In this document: positions 35,405 to 44,215 of the stretch, in pieces
Layout: each line of letters starts with the position of its first letter
Position numbering within the stretch: position 1 is the first letter of the stretch
Assembly (NCBI GenBank): GCA_030744435.1
Contig: JASLQO010000013.1
Coordinates: forward strand, 555,849-619,848
Length of the DNA: 64,000 nt
Source of the DNA: JASLQO01 sp002327525
GTDB taxonomy: Bacteria; Pseudomonadota; Gammaproteobacteria; Pseudomonadales; Azotimanducaceae
Reading direction: 5' to 3'
Program-made: the position numbers and the translations under genes
The notes under the pieces: model-generated
Told to the model about the DNA's origin: nothing
The model's input: the letters and a program-made list of their open reading frames with translations, nothing else
Databases searched by the model: none

Positions 35405-36624
35405 GCCGGTGCGACGATTCCGCCGTCGCGCAGCTCGCTTATTTCACGTGCATCGAAGCCGAATTCGCTGAGGACTCCGTGAGTATCCGCATGCCCGTTT
35501 CCGGCTGCATGGCGTATTTCCGGCCGCACTCCGTTCTCCATGTAGAAAACTCCGCAATGTCGTTCGCTGCCGCCGTCCGGTGCCGGTAGATATTGCCAGA
35601 AACCACGGGCCTCCAATTGTGGGTCCTCAGCGATATCGGCCGTCGTGGAGACCGGATAACCCAGGATTTCCCGAGTGCAGGCTTCGTCGAGGAACTCCTG
35701 CTTATTCACGCCCTCCAGGAATGCCGCTATCGGTTCTTCCAGGCGGTCGATCTCACCCTGCTGGGCCAGTTTGGGATCGAACTTGATCCAGTCGATGTCG
35801 ACCAGCGCTCCCAGTGCGGCTCCCTTTTCGGTCATCCATTCGACCAGCGCCTGGTTACTCCGCCGGCCGGCTGGGCCGCCGTAGACGACAAAATTCAGGT
35901 ACCCGTCCCGACATTTCCAGAACGCCCTGAAGTTTGCGCCGTGGACAGACCGTCCGGTGATGGCGGAACCGGCCCGGTCGGGCACCGTGCCGAGGATGTC
36001 GACGAAGGTTGGCGCATGCGCCAGTGCCGTGACCAGGGCCACCTGGGCAGAGACATCGACGTGTTGTCCACTCCCGCCGCTAGTCCGGTTAAACAGTGCC
36101 AGCACTGCTCCGCAGGCGGCGTGCATACCAGCCCATGCGTGGGATTGCGGCACGGACATTCTCAGCGGTACGCCACCGGGTTCCCCGATGAGCGACATCG
36201 CTCCGCTCGCCGCCATGATCTCCAGATCCGTACCCCGCCAGTGAGCGCGCGGCCCGTGCCTGCCGAAGGGCGTGACGGAAACGTGCACCAGCCCGGGGTT
36301 GATAGCGGTCAGGCGCGCTGGCTCGAGCCAGGTGTCAGCCGGGATGCCGGGCTGCGCGGTTTCGATCAGTACATCGACTTCGGCGAGCGCCCGGTCGACG
36401 ACCTGGCGCCCCGCCACACTCTTGGTGTCGAGTCGCAACAATCGTTTGTTGACGTTGAACGCCCGCCAGTCGATTTCCTCGAGATCGGCATCCGGCGATT
36501 CGACCTTGATCACGTCGGCGCCGAGATCGGCGAGAATGCGTCCCGCCACCCAGCCCAGAGGGCCGCTCAGGTCGAGTACCCGGTAGCCTTCGAGCATGGT
36601 GCCGCCGTCACCCGCCACCGGCAT
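35401..36624 (-). CDS. CaiB/BaiF-family CoA-transferase (first of a pair)
   Basis: A 407-residue class III CoA-transferase from ATG 36624, four bases after the UbiD stop; ATG 36597 is an alternative. It shows GYRVLDLSGPLGWVAGRILADL, DVIKVESPDAD, INPGLVHVSVTPFG and the substrate-site region HAWAGMHAACGAVLALF. The canonical catalytic Asp position (D in YxDF) reads differently here (VPQSHAWAG), so this subunit may be non-catalytic and pair with the downstream CoA-transferase. Confidence 0.88.
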   Translation of the reverse strand: MPVAGDGGTMLEGYRVLDLSGPLGWVAGRILADLGADVIKVESPDADLEEIDWRAFNVNKRLLRLDTKSVAGRQVVDRALAEVDVLIETAQPGIPADTWLEPARLTAINPGLVHVSVTPFGRHGPRAHWRGTDLEIMAASGAMSLIGEPGGVPLRMSVPQSHAWAGMHAACGAVLALFNRTSGGSGQHVDVSAQVALVTALAHAPTFVDILGTVPDRAGSAITGRSVHGANFRAFWKCRDGYLNFVVYGGPAGRRSNQALVEWMTEKGAALGALVDIDWIKFDPKLAQQGEIDRLEEPIAAFLEGVNKQEFLDEACTREILGYPVSTTADIAEDPQLEARGFWQYLPAPDGGSERHCGVFYMENGVRPEIRHAAGNGHADTHGVLSEFGFDAREISELRDGGIVAPA

Positions 36625-36628
36625 CCGC

Positions 36629-38185
36629 CTATCTTCCGGTGCGGGCCAGCGAGAGGAACCAGCCGTGCATTCTCGATTTCGCCCGTGCGATATCGTCCGC
36701 CGAGAAGAAATCGGCGGGGTCGACTTTGTCCACCGGATAGACGGGACGATGGAAGTCGTTCTCATATCCGAAAGGCACAGTGGCGTCGATACCCATGCCG
36801 CCCTCGAAGTCAGTGTTGGAAGCCGTCCACGCTTTGTCACCTGCAGTCAGTCGTTCAGACGGCATGAAAGTCTGGCCGCGACCCCCGGGAATCGGGTTGA
36901 GTATGTCAGCGCGTGGGTTCACCCGGGTGGTCAGGCACCACATAATGTCGTCCATGCAGTAGATGTCTACGTCCTCACTAACGGCGATGGCCAGACGCAT
37001 ACCCTGCGAACACGACAGGATGGCCGACAGGAAATTGCGCTGCCAGCCCTCCTCGATGCGATTGCGCTTCTTCACGCTGATGATGCAACCACCCCAGTCT
37101 GTCATGGAGTAGGGAATGTGGACGTCCTGGACGATTCCCGGCTGCAGCCTTTCACAGAGTTCGAAAATGGCGGCCTCGCGCACCGTGGTGTCGATGTTGC
37201 TGTCGTCTGAGGTGTGTACACCGAGCGGGTAGATCACCGGTTTCGACTCCGGCTTGCGCATGGTGATCGCGGTGACGTGAAAGGTCGGCGCTTTGTATGC
37301 CTTACCCATGTAACCGGCCCATTCCGGGTGAAAGTGATAGCGCCCCTGAACGTCCGCCGCCTCTGATTCGGCGGTCTCGTAGCGTTTGTCACGCGGGTAA
37401 ACGTGGCCTTCGAGGACGTACTCTGAATTCGCCAGCGCCCAGGCGTCAACGGTGAGCGCCTTGACCAGTTTCACCGGCTCGCCCTGTATCGTTCCCGCCA
37501 CGCCTATCTCATTACAGCCCTTGGGCAGGATGACGTAGTCGAACCCGGCTCCGGCGAGTAGCGTGCATGCCGGGGGAACGCCAAAACACATGGTGATCGG
37601 AACCGGTTGTTCATCGTTGTAGTGTTCGGTGATCACCTGCCACATGTGCGAGCCGGGTGAGATCTGAAAGGTGCCGACATTCCCCCAGCGAAAGTTCATT
37701 CGGTTGTATCCGAGGTCCGCGCCGCCGTCAAAGTAGTCACCCACAACGCAACGGATGCCCGATCCAACCGTCAATTCAGGCTCAAGCGCCGTGTGGCGAA
37801 TCGCGGTGATCCACCTGTTGACGTCGAGGTCGTCGGTGATCACGTGCTCCTGACAGGGTGCCTCGCTTTGATCCACTTCAACCGGATCGGTGGGATTGTT
37901 AAGAGCGTGGGCGATCTTGCGCGTGCGATCCTCGGGGCCGTCGAACCCGAACATCCGGTCGATCACCTCTATGTCCGAAAACAGGTTGGTGATGGCGCGC
38001 GCGTGCGACTTACCCCTGACGTTTTCGAACAGAATCGGTGGACCGCCGTCGAGGTGTTTCTGTAGCCCGGTGATCTCGAGATCGGGATCGACCTCCTTGT
38101 CAGTCTCTATCAGATCACCATTGCGGCGCAGCCATTCTATGGTTGCACGCAGGCTCGAGATGTCTCTGGTGGTTGCGGTTTTCAT
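36629..38185 (-). CDS. UbiD-family prenylated-FMN (de)carboxylase, divergent branch
   Basis: A 518-residue UbiD-type protein: GPPILFENVRGKSHARAITN at the start, the prFMN/metal region NRMNFRWGNVGTFQ, FDYVILPKGCNEIGVAG, and late DDIMWCLTTRVNPRADI. The stretch after VLEGHVYP lacks the common EGPFGE of many UbiD enzymes and reads FHPEWAGYMG. It is preceded by UbiX, which makes the prFMN cofactor. It should reversibly decarboxylate an unsaturated or aromatic acid; the coupled CoA-transferases suggest the acid or product is handled as a CoA ester. Confidence 0.88.
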   Translation of the reverse strand: MKTATTRDISSLRATIEWLRRNGDLIETDKEVDPDLEITGLQKHLDGGPPILFENVRGKSHARAITNLFSDIEVIDRMFGFDGPEDRTRKIAHALNNPTDPVEVDQSEAPCQEHVITDDLDVNRWITAIRHTALEPELTVGSGIRCVVGDYFDGGADLGYNRMNFRWGNVGTFQISPGSHMWQVITEHYNDEQPVPITMCFGVPPACTLLAGAGFDYVILPKGCNEIGVAGTIQGEPVKLVKALTVDAWALANSEYVLEGHVYPRDKRYETAESEAADVQGRYHFHPEWAGYMGKAYKAPTFHVTAITMRKPESKPVIYPLGVHTSDDSNIDTTVREAAIFELCERLQPGIVQDVHIPYSMTDWGGCIISVKKRNRIEEGWQRNFLSAILSCSQGMRLAIAVSEDVDIYCMDDIMWCLTTRVNPRADILNPIPGGRGQTFMPSERLTAGDKAWTASNTDFEGGMGIDATVPFGYENDFHRPVYPVDKVDPADFFSADDIARAKSRMHGWFLSLARTGR

Positions 38186-38207
38186 TGTTGCGTCTGTATC
38201 CAGTGGA

Positions 38208-38834
38208 TTACTTCGTGATCGATCTTCCCGATCGGGCGTTTGTCTGCCCCGACCGAACAGATTTGAGGTTTTTCACCTTGCCGTCCCAGCGTTCGACCAG
38301 ATCGACGGTAATGTCGAACTGATCGAGAATCCTCATGATGATATGGTCCACGATGTCGCCGAGGGTTTCCGGCTGGTTGTAGAAAGCGGGCATCGGCGGC
38401 AGGATGGTGGCACCCATACGGGACAGCTTCAGCATATTTTCGAGATGGATGTCGCTGAGCGGTGTTTCACGGGCGACCAGCACCAGTTTGCGGCGTTCTT
38501 TGAGAATGACGTCGGCAGCGCGGTGCACTAGGTGGTCGCCGTTACCCTGTGCGATGGCCGCGACCGTGCGTACGGAACAGGGTACGACCACCATGCCGTC
38601 GGTGTGAAAGGATCCCGATGACACTCTGGCGCCCATGTCACCGGGACTATGAGTCTCGCTGGCAAGGCCGCGAACGTGCTCGAGGGTTAACGACGTTTCA
38701 TGCGTCAGGGTGTGCTGCGCCCACTTGCTGACCACCAGGTGGGTTTCCACGGTCGTTTCCGAGAGAACCTCGAGCAGCCGGACGCCGAGAATCGAACCCG
38801 TGGCTCCAGTCATGCCGACAATGAGCCTTTTCAA
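38208..38834 (-). CDS. ubiX: UbiX-like flavin prenyltransferase
   Basis: A 208-residue flavodoxin-like enzyme: VGMTGATGSILGVRLLE at the N-terminus, SGSFHTDGMVVVPCSVRTVA with the catalytic Cys-Ser region, AADVILKERRKLVLVARETPLS, and PPMPAFYNQPETLGD. All are standard UbiX marks. It makes prenylated FMN from FMN and dimethylallyl (pyro)phosphate. It is first in the operon with the UbiD gene 22 bp downstream, so it probably serves that enzyme and perhaps the second UbiD at 57555-59024. Confidence 0.93.
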   Translation of the reverse strand: MKRLIVGMTGATGSILGVRLLEVLSETTVETHLVVSKWAQHTLTHETSLTLEHVRGLASETHSPGDMGARVSSGSFHTDGMVVVPCSVRTVAAIAQGNGDHLVHRAADVILKERRKLVLVARETPLSDIHLENMLKLSRMGATILPPMPAFYNQPETLGDIVDHIIMRILDQFDITVDLVERWDGKVKNLKSVRSGQTNARSGRSITK

Positions 38835-38865
38835 GAAACCTCCACGTAGACTGTGTCGCCATTTG

Positions 38866-38879
38866 GTTAGCTATCTAAC
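38866..38879. promoter_or_regulatory. candidate MarR operator between ubiX and marR
   Basis: An interrupted palindrome GTTAG-ctat-CTAAC lies 32 bp upstream of ubiX, in the 338-bp gap between ubiX and the divergent MarR gene. Its size and place suit a MarR-family dimer. No binding data. Confidence 0.4.
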
Positions 38880-39172
38880 AAATATCGCTGGGAAGATCAA
38901 CCAATGATCCTTCCTGCCCGAGAAACCGGACCCGCCAGGTTCGATCATGTGGCGAGCTTGTGTCGGCCGCAGATGCAGCTACTATGCGATTAGCATCCGT
39001 GAACCAAGCCCAGGTCCGCTCCTTACGTCAACGCCGGTCGACCTGTAATCTGGGCCAGGCGACTGGACAGGGCAGCATCGAAACAACAGTGTCTGTGACA
39101 GGGATCCAGGCTCGAACGGACGGCTAATAGTTGGCATCTTCACCGAAATCATCGAAATCACAGGAAAAGAGT

Positions 39173-39652
39173 GTGCCGCGGCGTGACAAGGACAGCTCGC
39201 GAGAAGCCGCCGGAAAGGCATTCCACTATGAGCCCGGTCGAAGCATCGGATACCTCTTGCGAGACTGCTACCGAAGCTTCTCCAGGGTGCTGGAGGCGCG
39301 CATCAACCCGCATGGCGTGCGAATCGGCCAGTGGTTCTTTCTTCGTGAGCTTTGGGAGGAAGACGGCCTTACCCAGGGAGATCTTTCGGTTCGGGCGGGA
39401 ATTACCGCGCCAACGACGGCGGTTTCCATCCGTCGGATGGTCAAAAACGGACTGGTGGTTCGCAAGCAGGACAAACTCGATCGTCGCAAGGTGCGGATCT
39501 ATCTGACCAGTAAGGGCCGCCGCTTTCGCGACGAACTGCTCCCGCTCGCCATCGAAGTCAACGAGATTGCCACCGTGGGATTCACTCAGAAGGAAATCCG
39601 GCAACTCCGGTCGTTCATCGACCGCATGAAAAAGAACCTGTCCGACTCCTGA
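39173..39652 (+). CDS. MarR-family regulator divergent to the ubiX-ubiD operon
   Basis: GTG 39173 is chosen because AGGAAAAGA lies just upstream and the length (159 residues) matches the paralogue at 4664-5140; a TTG at 39131 would add 14 residues. The winged helix includes LTQGDLSVRAGITAPTT and the wing with KLDRRKVRIYLTSKGR. Residues GYLLRDCYRSFSRVLEAR mirror the other MarR's start. Divergence from ubiX points to control of the UbiX/UbiD/CoA-transferase operon by an acid or its CoA ester (inference). Confidence 0.88.
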   Translation: MPRRDKDSSREAAGKAFHYEPGRSIGYLLRDCYRSFSRVLEARINPHGVRIGQWFFLRELWEEDGLTQGDLSVRAGITAPTTAVSIRRMVKNGLVVRKQDKLDRRKVRIYLTSKGRRFRDELLPLAIEVNEIATVGFTQKEIRQLRSFIDRMKKNLSDS

Positions 39653-39685
39653 TTGAGCCCGGCCGACTCGGACCTGGGGCACGCG

Positions 39686-41185
39686 TCAGCCGCGAAAAGG
39701 CGCGAAAAACCGTTCCTCTACCCTGCTTGCCTCCTCCCGGTTGGGATTCACGCGCCAGGCACCGATTGCGCAGACCATCAGATTGACAAGAAATCCGTAT
39801 AGCCCTGCTTGAAACAGCCACCAACGCGCATGGCCGGAGACAATCATCGCCAGCACGACGGCAGAACCCGAGAGCATGCCGGCAATCGCTGGTGCACGCG
39901 ACATGCGCCGCCAGTACAGTCCCAGAATCATCGGCGGGAACAGTTGCATCAGGAATTCGATCTTGATTTCCGTGAGACGCCAGAGTGTGGTGGTGGAACT
40001 GAACGATGCGAGCACCACCAGCAACAGGATCACGAGCGTGAACACCCGACCCGCAATGGCGAGCTCGCGGGCATGCGCCTGTGGGCGAACGCTCGCTTGA
40101 TACAGATCGCGCGTGAAGATTGATGACAGCGTGAGCACCACCGAAGACGATGTCGACATGATGGCCGCGAGCAGCCCGCAGAGGACGAACACCACCAGCC
40201 AGTGGTGCTGGCCGAGCAGGTCTGCCAACAAGAATCCAAACACCTGGTCGGATGCTGTGCCTTCGAGTCCGGGGTGCAACGCAGCGCCGCTGAGTCCTAT
40301 GAGCAGTGTGCACCCTCCAAGCAGAAAGGGTACGCACAGCATGGCCGTGAAGCTCAACTTGAGTGCGCGTTCGCTCCGCGCCGCGTATATACGCTGAATC
40401 GCTTGCGGATACATTGCGAAACCGATGGCAGAGACGATCAGCAGCGATAGCCACTGGGACGTCAGGCTCTCGATATCGCCAGGGGCTGCCAGCAGCACTG
40501 GCTGAATGCGGTCGAGTATGTCGATCGCCGACCCGAGCCCTCCGGCGAGTTCCAGGATTGCCAGCGTCGCGGCCAACATGGCGAGCGTGAGTAACAGACC
40601 CTGCAGGGCGTCGGTCCACACCACGCCACGCCATCCGCCGATGGAAATGTAGACAGCCATGACCAGCGATACGAACACGACACCCGACCAGAAAGGCAGC
40701 ACCCCGGAGCTGAGCGCTACCACGGCGTGGCCAGTTGCCTCCGCCTGGATCATCAGGTAGGGAAACATCGAGACGATGGTGAGTACAGCCACGACGATGC
40801 GGATGGCGCTGCCTCCGTAGCGGTGCGCGTAGTAGTCCGCCGGAGTAAGGTAGTGGTATTGCTTTGAGAGCACATACAGCCTCGGCGCGAATGACAATTG
40901 CGCGGTGATGATAAGGCCGATGAGCGGAATCGCGAGAATCCAGATCGCCCCGCTGCGGTACCCCATGCCTGTGAATCCGAAGAATGCGTTGCCGCTGTAC
41001 TGCGTAGCCTGCATGGTGAAGAAAAGCACGAGGGGGCCGGTCATTTTGCCGCCCAGGAAGAAGTCGCCGGGAGTGTGCGCGAGCCTCCGGCGGCTCGCCG
41101 CATAGCCGATGCCGAGCGTCGCGGCGAGATAAAGGCCCATTGCGACAAACGCCTCCACGCCCAGTTGCATGGTACCACTCATCAA
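39686..41185 (-). CDS. sodium:solute symporter (SSS family)
   Basis: A 499-residue protein with about 13 hydrophobic helices. SSS signatures are TPGDFFLGGKMTGPLVLFFT with QYSGNAFFGFTGMGY (helix 1-2), GGWRGVVWTDALQGLLL, and AAIMSTSSSVVLTLSSIFTRDLY (helix 9, with the Ser pair for sodium). The PanF/YhjG-like branch is often preceded by a DUF3311 protein, as here. Likely cargo is a carboxylate; identity unknown. Its ATG overlaps the DUF3311 stop. A longer antisense-like frame over the same DNA is not coding. Confidence 0.92.
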   Translation of the reverse strand: MMSGTMQLGVEAFVAMGLYLAATLGIGYAASRRRLAHTPGDFFLGGKMTGPLVLFFTMQATQYSGNAFFGFTGMGYRSGAIWILAIPLIGLIITAQLSFAPRLYVLSKQYHYLTPADYYAHRYGGSAIRIVVAVLTIVSMFPYLMIQAEATGHAVVALSSGVLPFWSGVVFVSLVMAVYISIGGWRGVVWTDALQGLLLTLAMLAATLAILELAGGLGSAIDILDRIQPVLLAAPGDIESLTSQWLSLLIVSAIGFAMYPQAIQRIYAARSERALKLSFTAMLCVPFLLGGCTLLIGLSGAALHPGLEGTASDQVFGFLLADLLGQHHWLVVFVLCGLLAAIMSTSSSVVLTLSSIFTRDLYQASVRPQAHARELAIAGRVFTLVILLLVVLASFSSTTTLWRLTEIKIEFLMQLFPPMILGLYWRRMSRAPAIAGMLSGSAVVLAMIVSGHARWWLFQAGLYGFLVNLMVCAIGAWRVNPNREEASRVEERFFAPFRG

Positions 41186-41400
41186 TCACCACGCTCGAGA
41201 TCCCAGTGCCGCCAGATGCGCCATATGGACGCACCGGCAATCGCGATTGCGGCCGCAACCGAAACGTACAACCAGACAGGCAAGTCCCACAGGCGCGGTT
41301 CGGAACTGCCCATGAACAGATAAGGCACGCACAGCAAAAGCATCGATGCAACGAACAACCAGAAACCCCTGCTTCCGGGTTCCCTCAGGGGCGCCTCCAC
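41182..41400 (-). CDS. DUF3311 small membrane protein
   Basis: A 72-residue protein with two hydrophobic helices (GFWLFVASMLLLCVPYLFM and WLYVSVAAAIAIAGASIW), the usual shape of the DUF3311 partner encoded just before SSS symporters. The genes overlap by 4 bp (ATGA), so the two are made together. Function of the family is unknown; it may assist the symporter. Confidence 0.85.
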   Translation of the reverse strand: MEAPLREPGSRGFWLFVASMLLLCVPYLFMGSSEPRLWDLPVWLYVSVAAAIAIAGASIWRIWRHWDLERGD

Positions 41401-41437
41401 GCTTCGTTCCTCCTCGGCTCAGCGCACTGTTTGGCTT

Positions 41438-41467
41438 TTTGTTTTGTTAACGAAGCAATATCTATAA
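41438..41467 (+). promoter_or_regulatory. candidate sigma-70 promoter with a TGTTAACGAA element
   Basis: TTGTTT (41438-41443) and TATAAT (41462-41467) are 18 bp apart in an AT-rich stretch facing the TonB relic. The decamer TGTTAACGAA (41444-41453) sits in the spacer and recurs at 52559-52568 next to another -10-like box. Possibly a shared operator. Confidence 0.4.
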
Positions 41468-41555
41468 TAGCGTTCTTTCATATCTGCGGTCATGCGTCAG
41501 TTTTCATTTCAATCGAGAAAAGTCATGCTAAACCACAGTTTCGATGTGTTCGTTC

Positions 41556-41892
41556 ATGGCGCTCGCCTTTCTGGATGTTGGTCTCGCTCGCGTTGCGCAT
41601 GCCCAAGAAGCCGATAATGAAGCCGTAATCGGGGAGGTCGTGGTCACCGCGCTATCGTGAGGAAACCGCCCAGGATTCGCCAAGCGCAGTCACAGCATTC
41701 AGCGAGTGGATGCTGGAGAAGATGACCGCCCAGAACCTCAGAGACGTCGGTCCTGCTACTCCCAACCTGCACATTCAGCCCGTGGTGACCTTTCCCAACT
41801 CCGCAGCGATACACATCCGCGGTATGGGTCGGCAGAATGTCGAATTCACCAACGATGTGCGCCGTCAAAGCATGAGTTACCAAACGACCTGA
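41556..41892 (+). pseudogene. TonB-dependent receptor relic (signal and plug start, frameshifted)
   Basis: ATG 41556 begins a signal peptide ending VAHAQ, followed by the receptor-type motif GEVVVTAL. A slip near 41655 shifts the frame into REETAQDSPSAVTAFS, MTAQNLRDVGPATPNLHI and AAIHIRGMGRQNVEFTND, typical plug-domain sequence. The frame then meets a stop at 41892 and the barrel (about 600 residues) is absent. The intact form would have imported a scarce nutrient across the outer membrane. Confidence 0.85.
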
Positions 41893-41942
41893 TTCACTAA
41901 GAGACAGCTCTGCTACTTTTAACTGAGCAGAGGAGCCTCACT

Positions 41943-42017
41943 ATGAGCATGTCCGATACTGAAAAGACGGTTAAGGATGTTCGCGAGCGGCGTTTGGCTA
42001 ATCGACGGATGCACTGA
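41943..42017 (+). pseudogene. possible transposase OrfA relic (N-terminal ~15 residues)
   Basis: A short frame after a GAGG site encodes MSMSDTEKTVKDVRERR and stops after 24 residues. The start resembles the leader of some IS-encoded OrfA proteins, but the rest is missing, so this is only a suggestion. It lies between the TonB relic and the CsgG-like gene. Confidence 0.3.
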
Positions 42018-42108
42018 ACAGGTGTAGATTGATTCCGGCGATGCTGCCAGTTGACGCGAGCGGCTCTGGGACAGATGATCCTATGGTTAGAACACAGGGA
42101 GAGAGACG

Positions 42109-43230
42109 ATGCGAGCTGTAGCACTTTGCGGGGTTCTATTAGTGACCCAGTTGGCCTGGGGCGACTATCTTGCATACTCCGTCGTTGACACAGCGAAGAC
42201 GCCGCTCCCCGAGAATATCGACAACATCAGGGCCAAACACCTGGTCAACCTGGAGTGGGGTGAGTTTGTGGGGGCCAAATCACGGGTTGGCGTTCTGGAG
42301 GTCGACAATCGCAGCACGGCCGGTTCGTTCACCATCGTCACAGTGGGCACGGCGATCGATTACAGTGCAGCGGCTACCCAGGTTCCTGTAAACGGCATCG
42401 AGGCGATCGTGATGGATACGATGAATCGATCCGGCCGCTTCAGGCTGGTCGAGCGCAAGGTGCTGGGCGCGGTGCTCGGCGAACAGGATCTCGCCAGTTC
42501 TGGTCGGGTGGCCAAGCCCTCTGGTGCCAGGACCGGAAACGTGCTCGGCGCGCAGTATCTGGTGCAGGTGGTAGTGACGGACTACGAATCGAACGTAAAG
42601 AGCACCAAGGGTGGCGTCGGCGCCCTGCTTCGACGCACGCGCATACCCGGGGTCGGTGGCATAGGCGTGAAGTCTGGCGAAGGCCGGGTTGGCCTCAACT
42701 TTCGGCTCATCGACGCCGAGACCAGCGAGGTGATGTACTCCAAGCAGGTGGAGTCGGTGATCAAAGAAAGCGGCCTGATCTTCGGAGGCGGCGCACTCGT
42801 GGGCGATCTCGGTCTCGGAGGTTTTTTCGACAGCTACTCCAGAACACCGATAGGGCAGGCGATTATCGCGGGTGTCAACAAGGGTGTATACGAGCTGGTC
42901 AAAGAAATAGGTACACAGTCGGCAAGTGGAAGTGTGGTCAAGGCCGACGGTAGACAGGTATGGCTGAATCTCGGCACGCAAAGCGTTAGTGTCGGCGATC
43001 GATTGAACATACTCTCGAAAGGTGAGGACCTGATCGACCCTGACACCGGCATCAGTCTGGGCAGCAGCGACACGACCCTGGGCGTGGTGGAGGTCACCCA
43101 GGTACAGGACCAGTTCTCGATTGCACGCAACGTCTCGCTTTCGACAACACCCGCACGCGGCGACAAGGCCATCTCACTCGAATCTGCGCCGAGTATCGAA
43201 TTCGCGAGTAGTTGGGAGTCTAAGCGCTAG
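42109..43230 (+). CDS. CsgG/HfaB-like outer-membrane assembly lipo/periplasmic protein
   Basis: A 373-residue protein with a signal peptide (LCGVLLVTQLAWG-D) and no lipobox. The CsgG-type domain (about residues 90-280) shows GIEAIVMDTMNRSGRFRLVER, LGAQYLVQVVVTDYES, VGLNFRLIDAETSEVMYSKQ and GQAIIAGVNKGVYELV. CsgG oligomers form outer-membrane channels for curli; HfaB-like members anchor adhesins. The last 90 residues form an SH3/OB-like add-on (GSVVKADGRQVWLNLG, VSVGDRLNIL) known from relatives of this type. No curli subunit genes are nearby. Start ATG 42109 after AGGGAGAGAG. Confidence 0.82.
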   Translation: MRAVALCGVLLVTQLAWGDYLAYSVVDTAKTPLPENIDNIRAKHLVNLEWGEFVGAKSRVGVLEVDNRSTAGSFTIVTVGTAIDYSAAATQVPVNGIEAIVMDTMNRSGRFRLVERKVLGAVLGEQDLASSGRVAKPSGARTGNVLGAQYLVQVVVTDYESNVKSTKGGVGALLRRTRIPGVGGIGVKSGEGRVGLNFRLIDAETSEVMYSKQVESVIKESGLIFGGGALVGDLGLGGFFDSYSRTPIGQAIIAGVNKGVYELVKEIGTQSASGSVVKADGRQVWLNLGTQSVSVGDRLNILSKGEDLIDPDTGISLGSSDTTLGVVEVTQVQDQFSIARNVSLSTTPARGDKAISLESAPSIEFASSWESKR

Positions 43231-43292
43231 GCGCGAACTCGCATCTATCGCTGCATAAAGAAAGCCGCGTTGCTCGGATCAGGGCTGGCAGC

Positions 43293-44093
43293 CTACTCGT
43301 TGAACAGCGACGTCCGGCCGCCGTCGATCACCAGGTCGTGGCAGTTGACGAAACGTCCTGCATCGCTTGCGAGAAACAGTGCTCCCTCGGCGATGTCCTC
43401 GGCCAGTCCTGCTGACGGCAGCGTGGTGGCCTTGGCGAGGTTGCCCTTCAGCTTCTCGAACTTGCGTTGGTTTTCCTCATCGCTCAGCGTGTTGGCGCGC
43501 GCAGATCCGCCCCAGAAGATGGGTGTGGCGATGGCGCCGGGAGAGATCACGTTGACGCGGATGTTGTGAGGTCCGAGCTCCACGCCGGCCATCTTGGAGT
43601 AGTGCGTGACTGCCGCTTTCAGTGCGGCGTAGAGGTTGTCGCCCTGGCGATAGCGGAGTGCCGCGACGCTGGAATTATTGATGATCACACCGCCTCCGTT
43701 CGCCTTCATCGGTTCTATGGCATAGCGAATGCCGAGAATCACGCTGGATAACAACAGGCTCACACCGTAGTCGATGGTGTCGGTGTCGATACCGTCGAGA
43801 CCTTTGCCACCCACGGGCCCCCCCGCGTTGTTGAACAGAATGTCCAGCTTGCCGAAATGCTTGAGCGTACAATTCACCGAAGCCGCGATGTCCTCCTCAC
43901 GGGTGACGTCCGCTGGTGCAAACACCGCGTTGTCGCCCAGACGCTCGGCAATGGCGCTCCCTTTTTGTTCCGATCGACCCACGATCAGCACTTGTGCACC
44001 TTCGCGCACGAATAGTTCGGCACTCGCCTCTCCGATGCCACTCGTCCCGCCCGTGATCAGCGCTACCTTGCCTGCAAGCCGGTTTCTCACCAT
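43293..44093 (-). CDS. short-chain dehydrogenase/reductase
   Basis: A 266-residue classical SDR: TGGTSGIGEASAELFVREGA with the Arg of VGRSEQ suggesting NADP preference, FNNAGGPVGG, Ser in NNSSVAA and Tyr/Lys in LYAALK, then SPGAIATPIFWGG. Substrate unknown. It is divergent from the coupled amidohydrolase pair (123 bp between starts), so a common pathway is possible but not shown. Confidence 0.9.
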   Translation of the reverse strand: MVRNRLAGKVALITGGTSGIGEASAELFVREGAQVLIVGRSEQKGSAIAERLGDNAVFAPADVTREEDIAASVNCTLKHFGKLDILFNNAGGPVGGKGLDGIDTDTIDYGVSLLLSSVILGIRYAIEPMKANGGGVIINNSSVAALRYRQGDNLYAALKAAVTHYSKMAGVELGPHNIRVNVISPGAIATPIFWGGSARANTLSDEENQRKFEKLKGNLAKATTLPSAGLAEDIAEGALFLASDAGRFVNCHDLVIDGGRTSLFNE

Positions 44094-44215
44094 CTGCTCC
44101 TTTCGTAAAAAGTCGCCACGATAGCATGGCGTGTCGTTCTCGAAGCAGCGGGCATTGACGTTTGCCCCGGTTTGCGTGCAGTTTGCGTGTACCGGAACAC
44201 CGAAAGGAAAGAGTA

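Noticed and set aside
39615..41351. 578-codon alternative frame over the SSS symporter
   Set aside because: Arg/His-rich without membrane helices; the overlapping frame 39686-41185 has all SSS motifs and helices.
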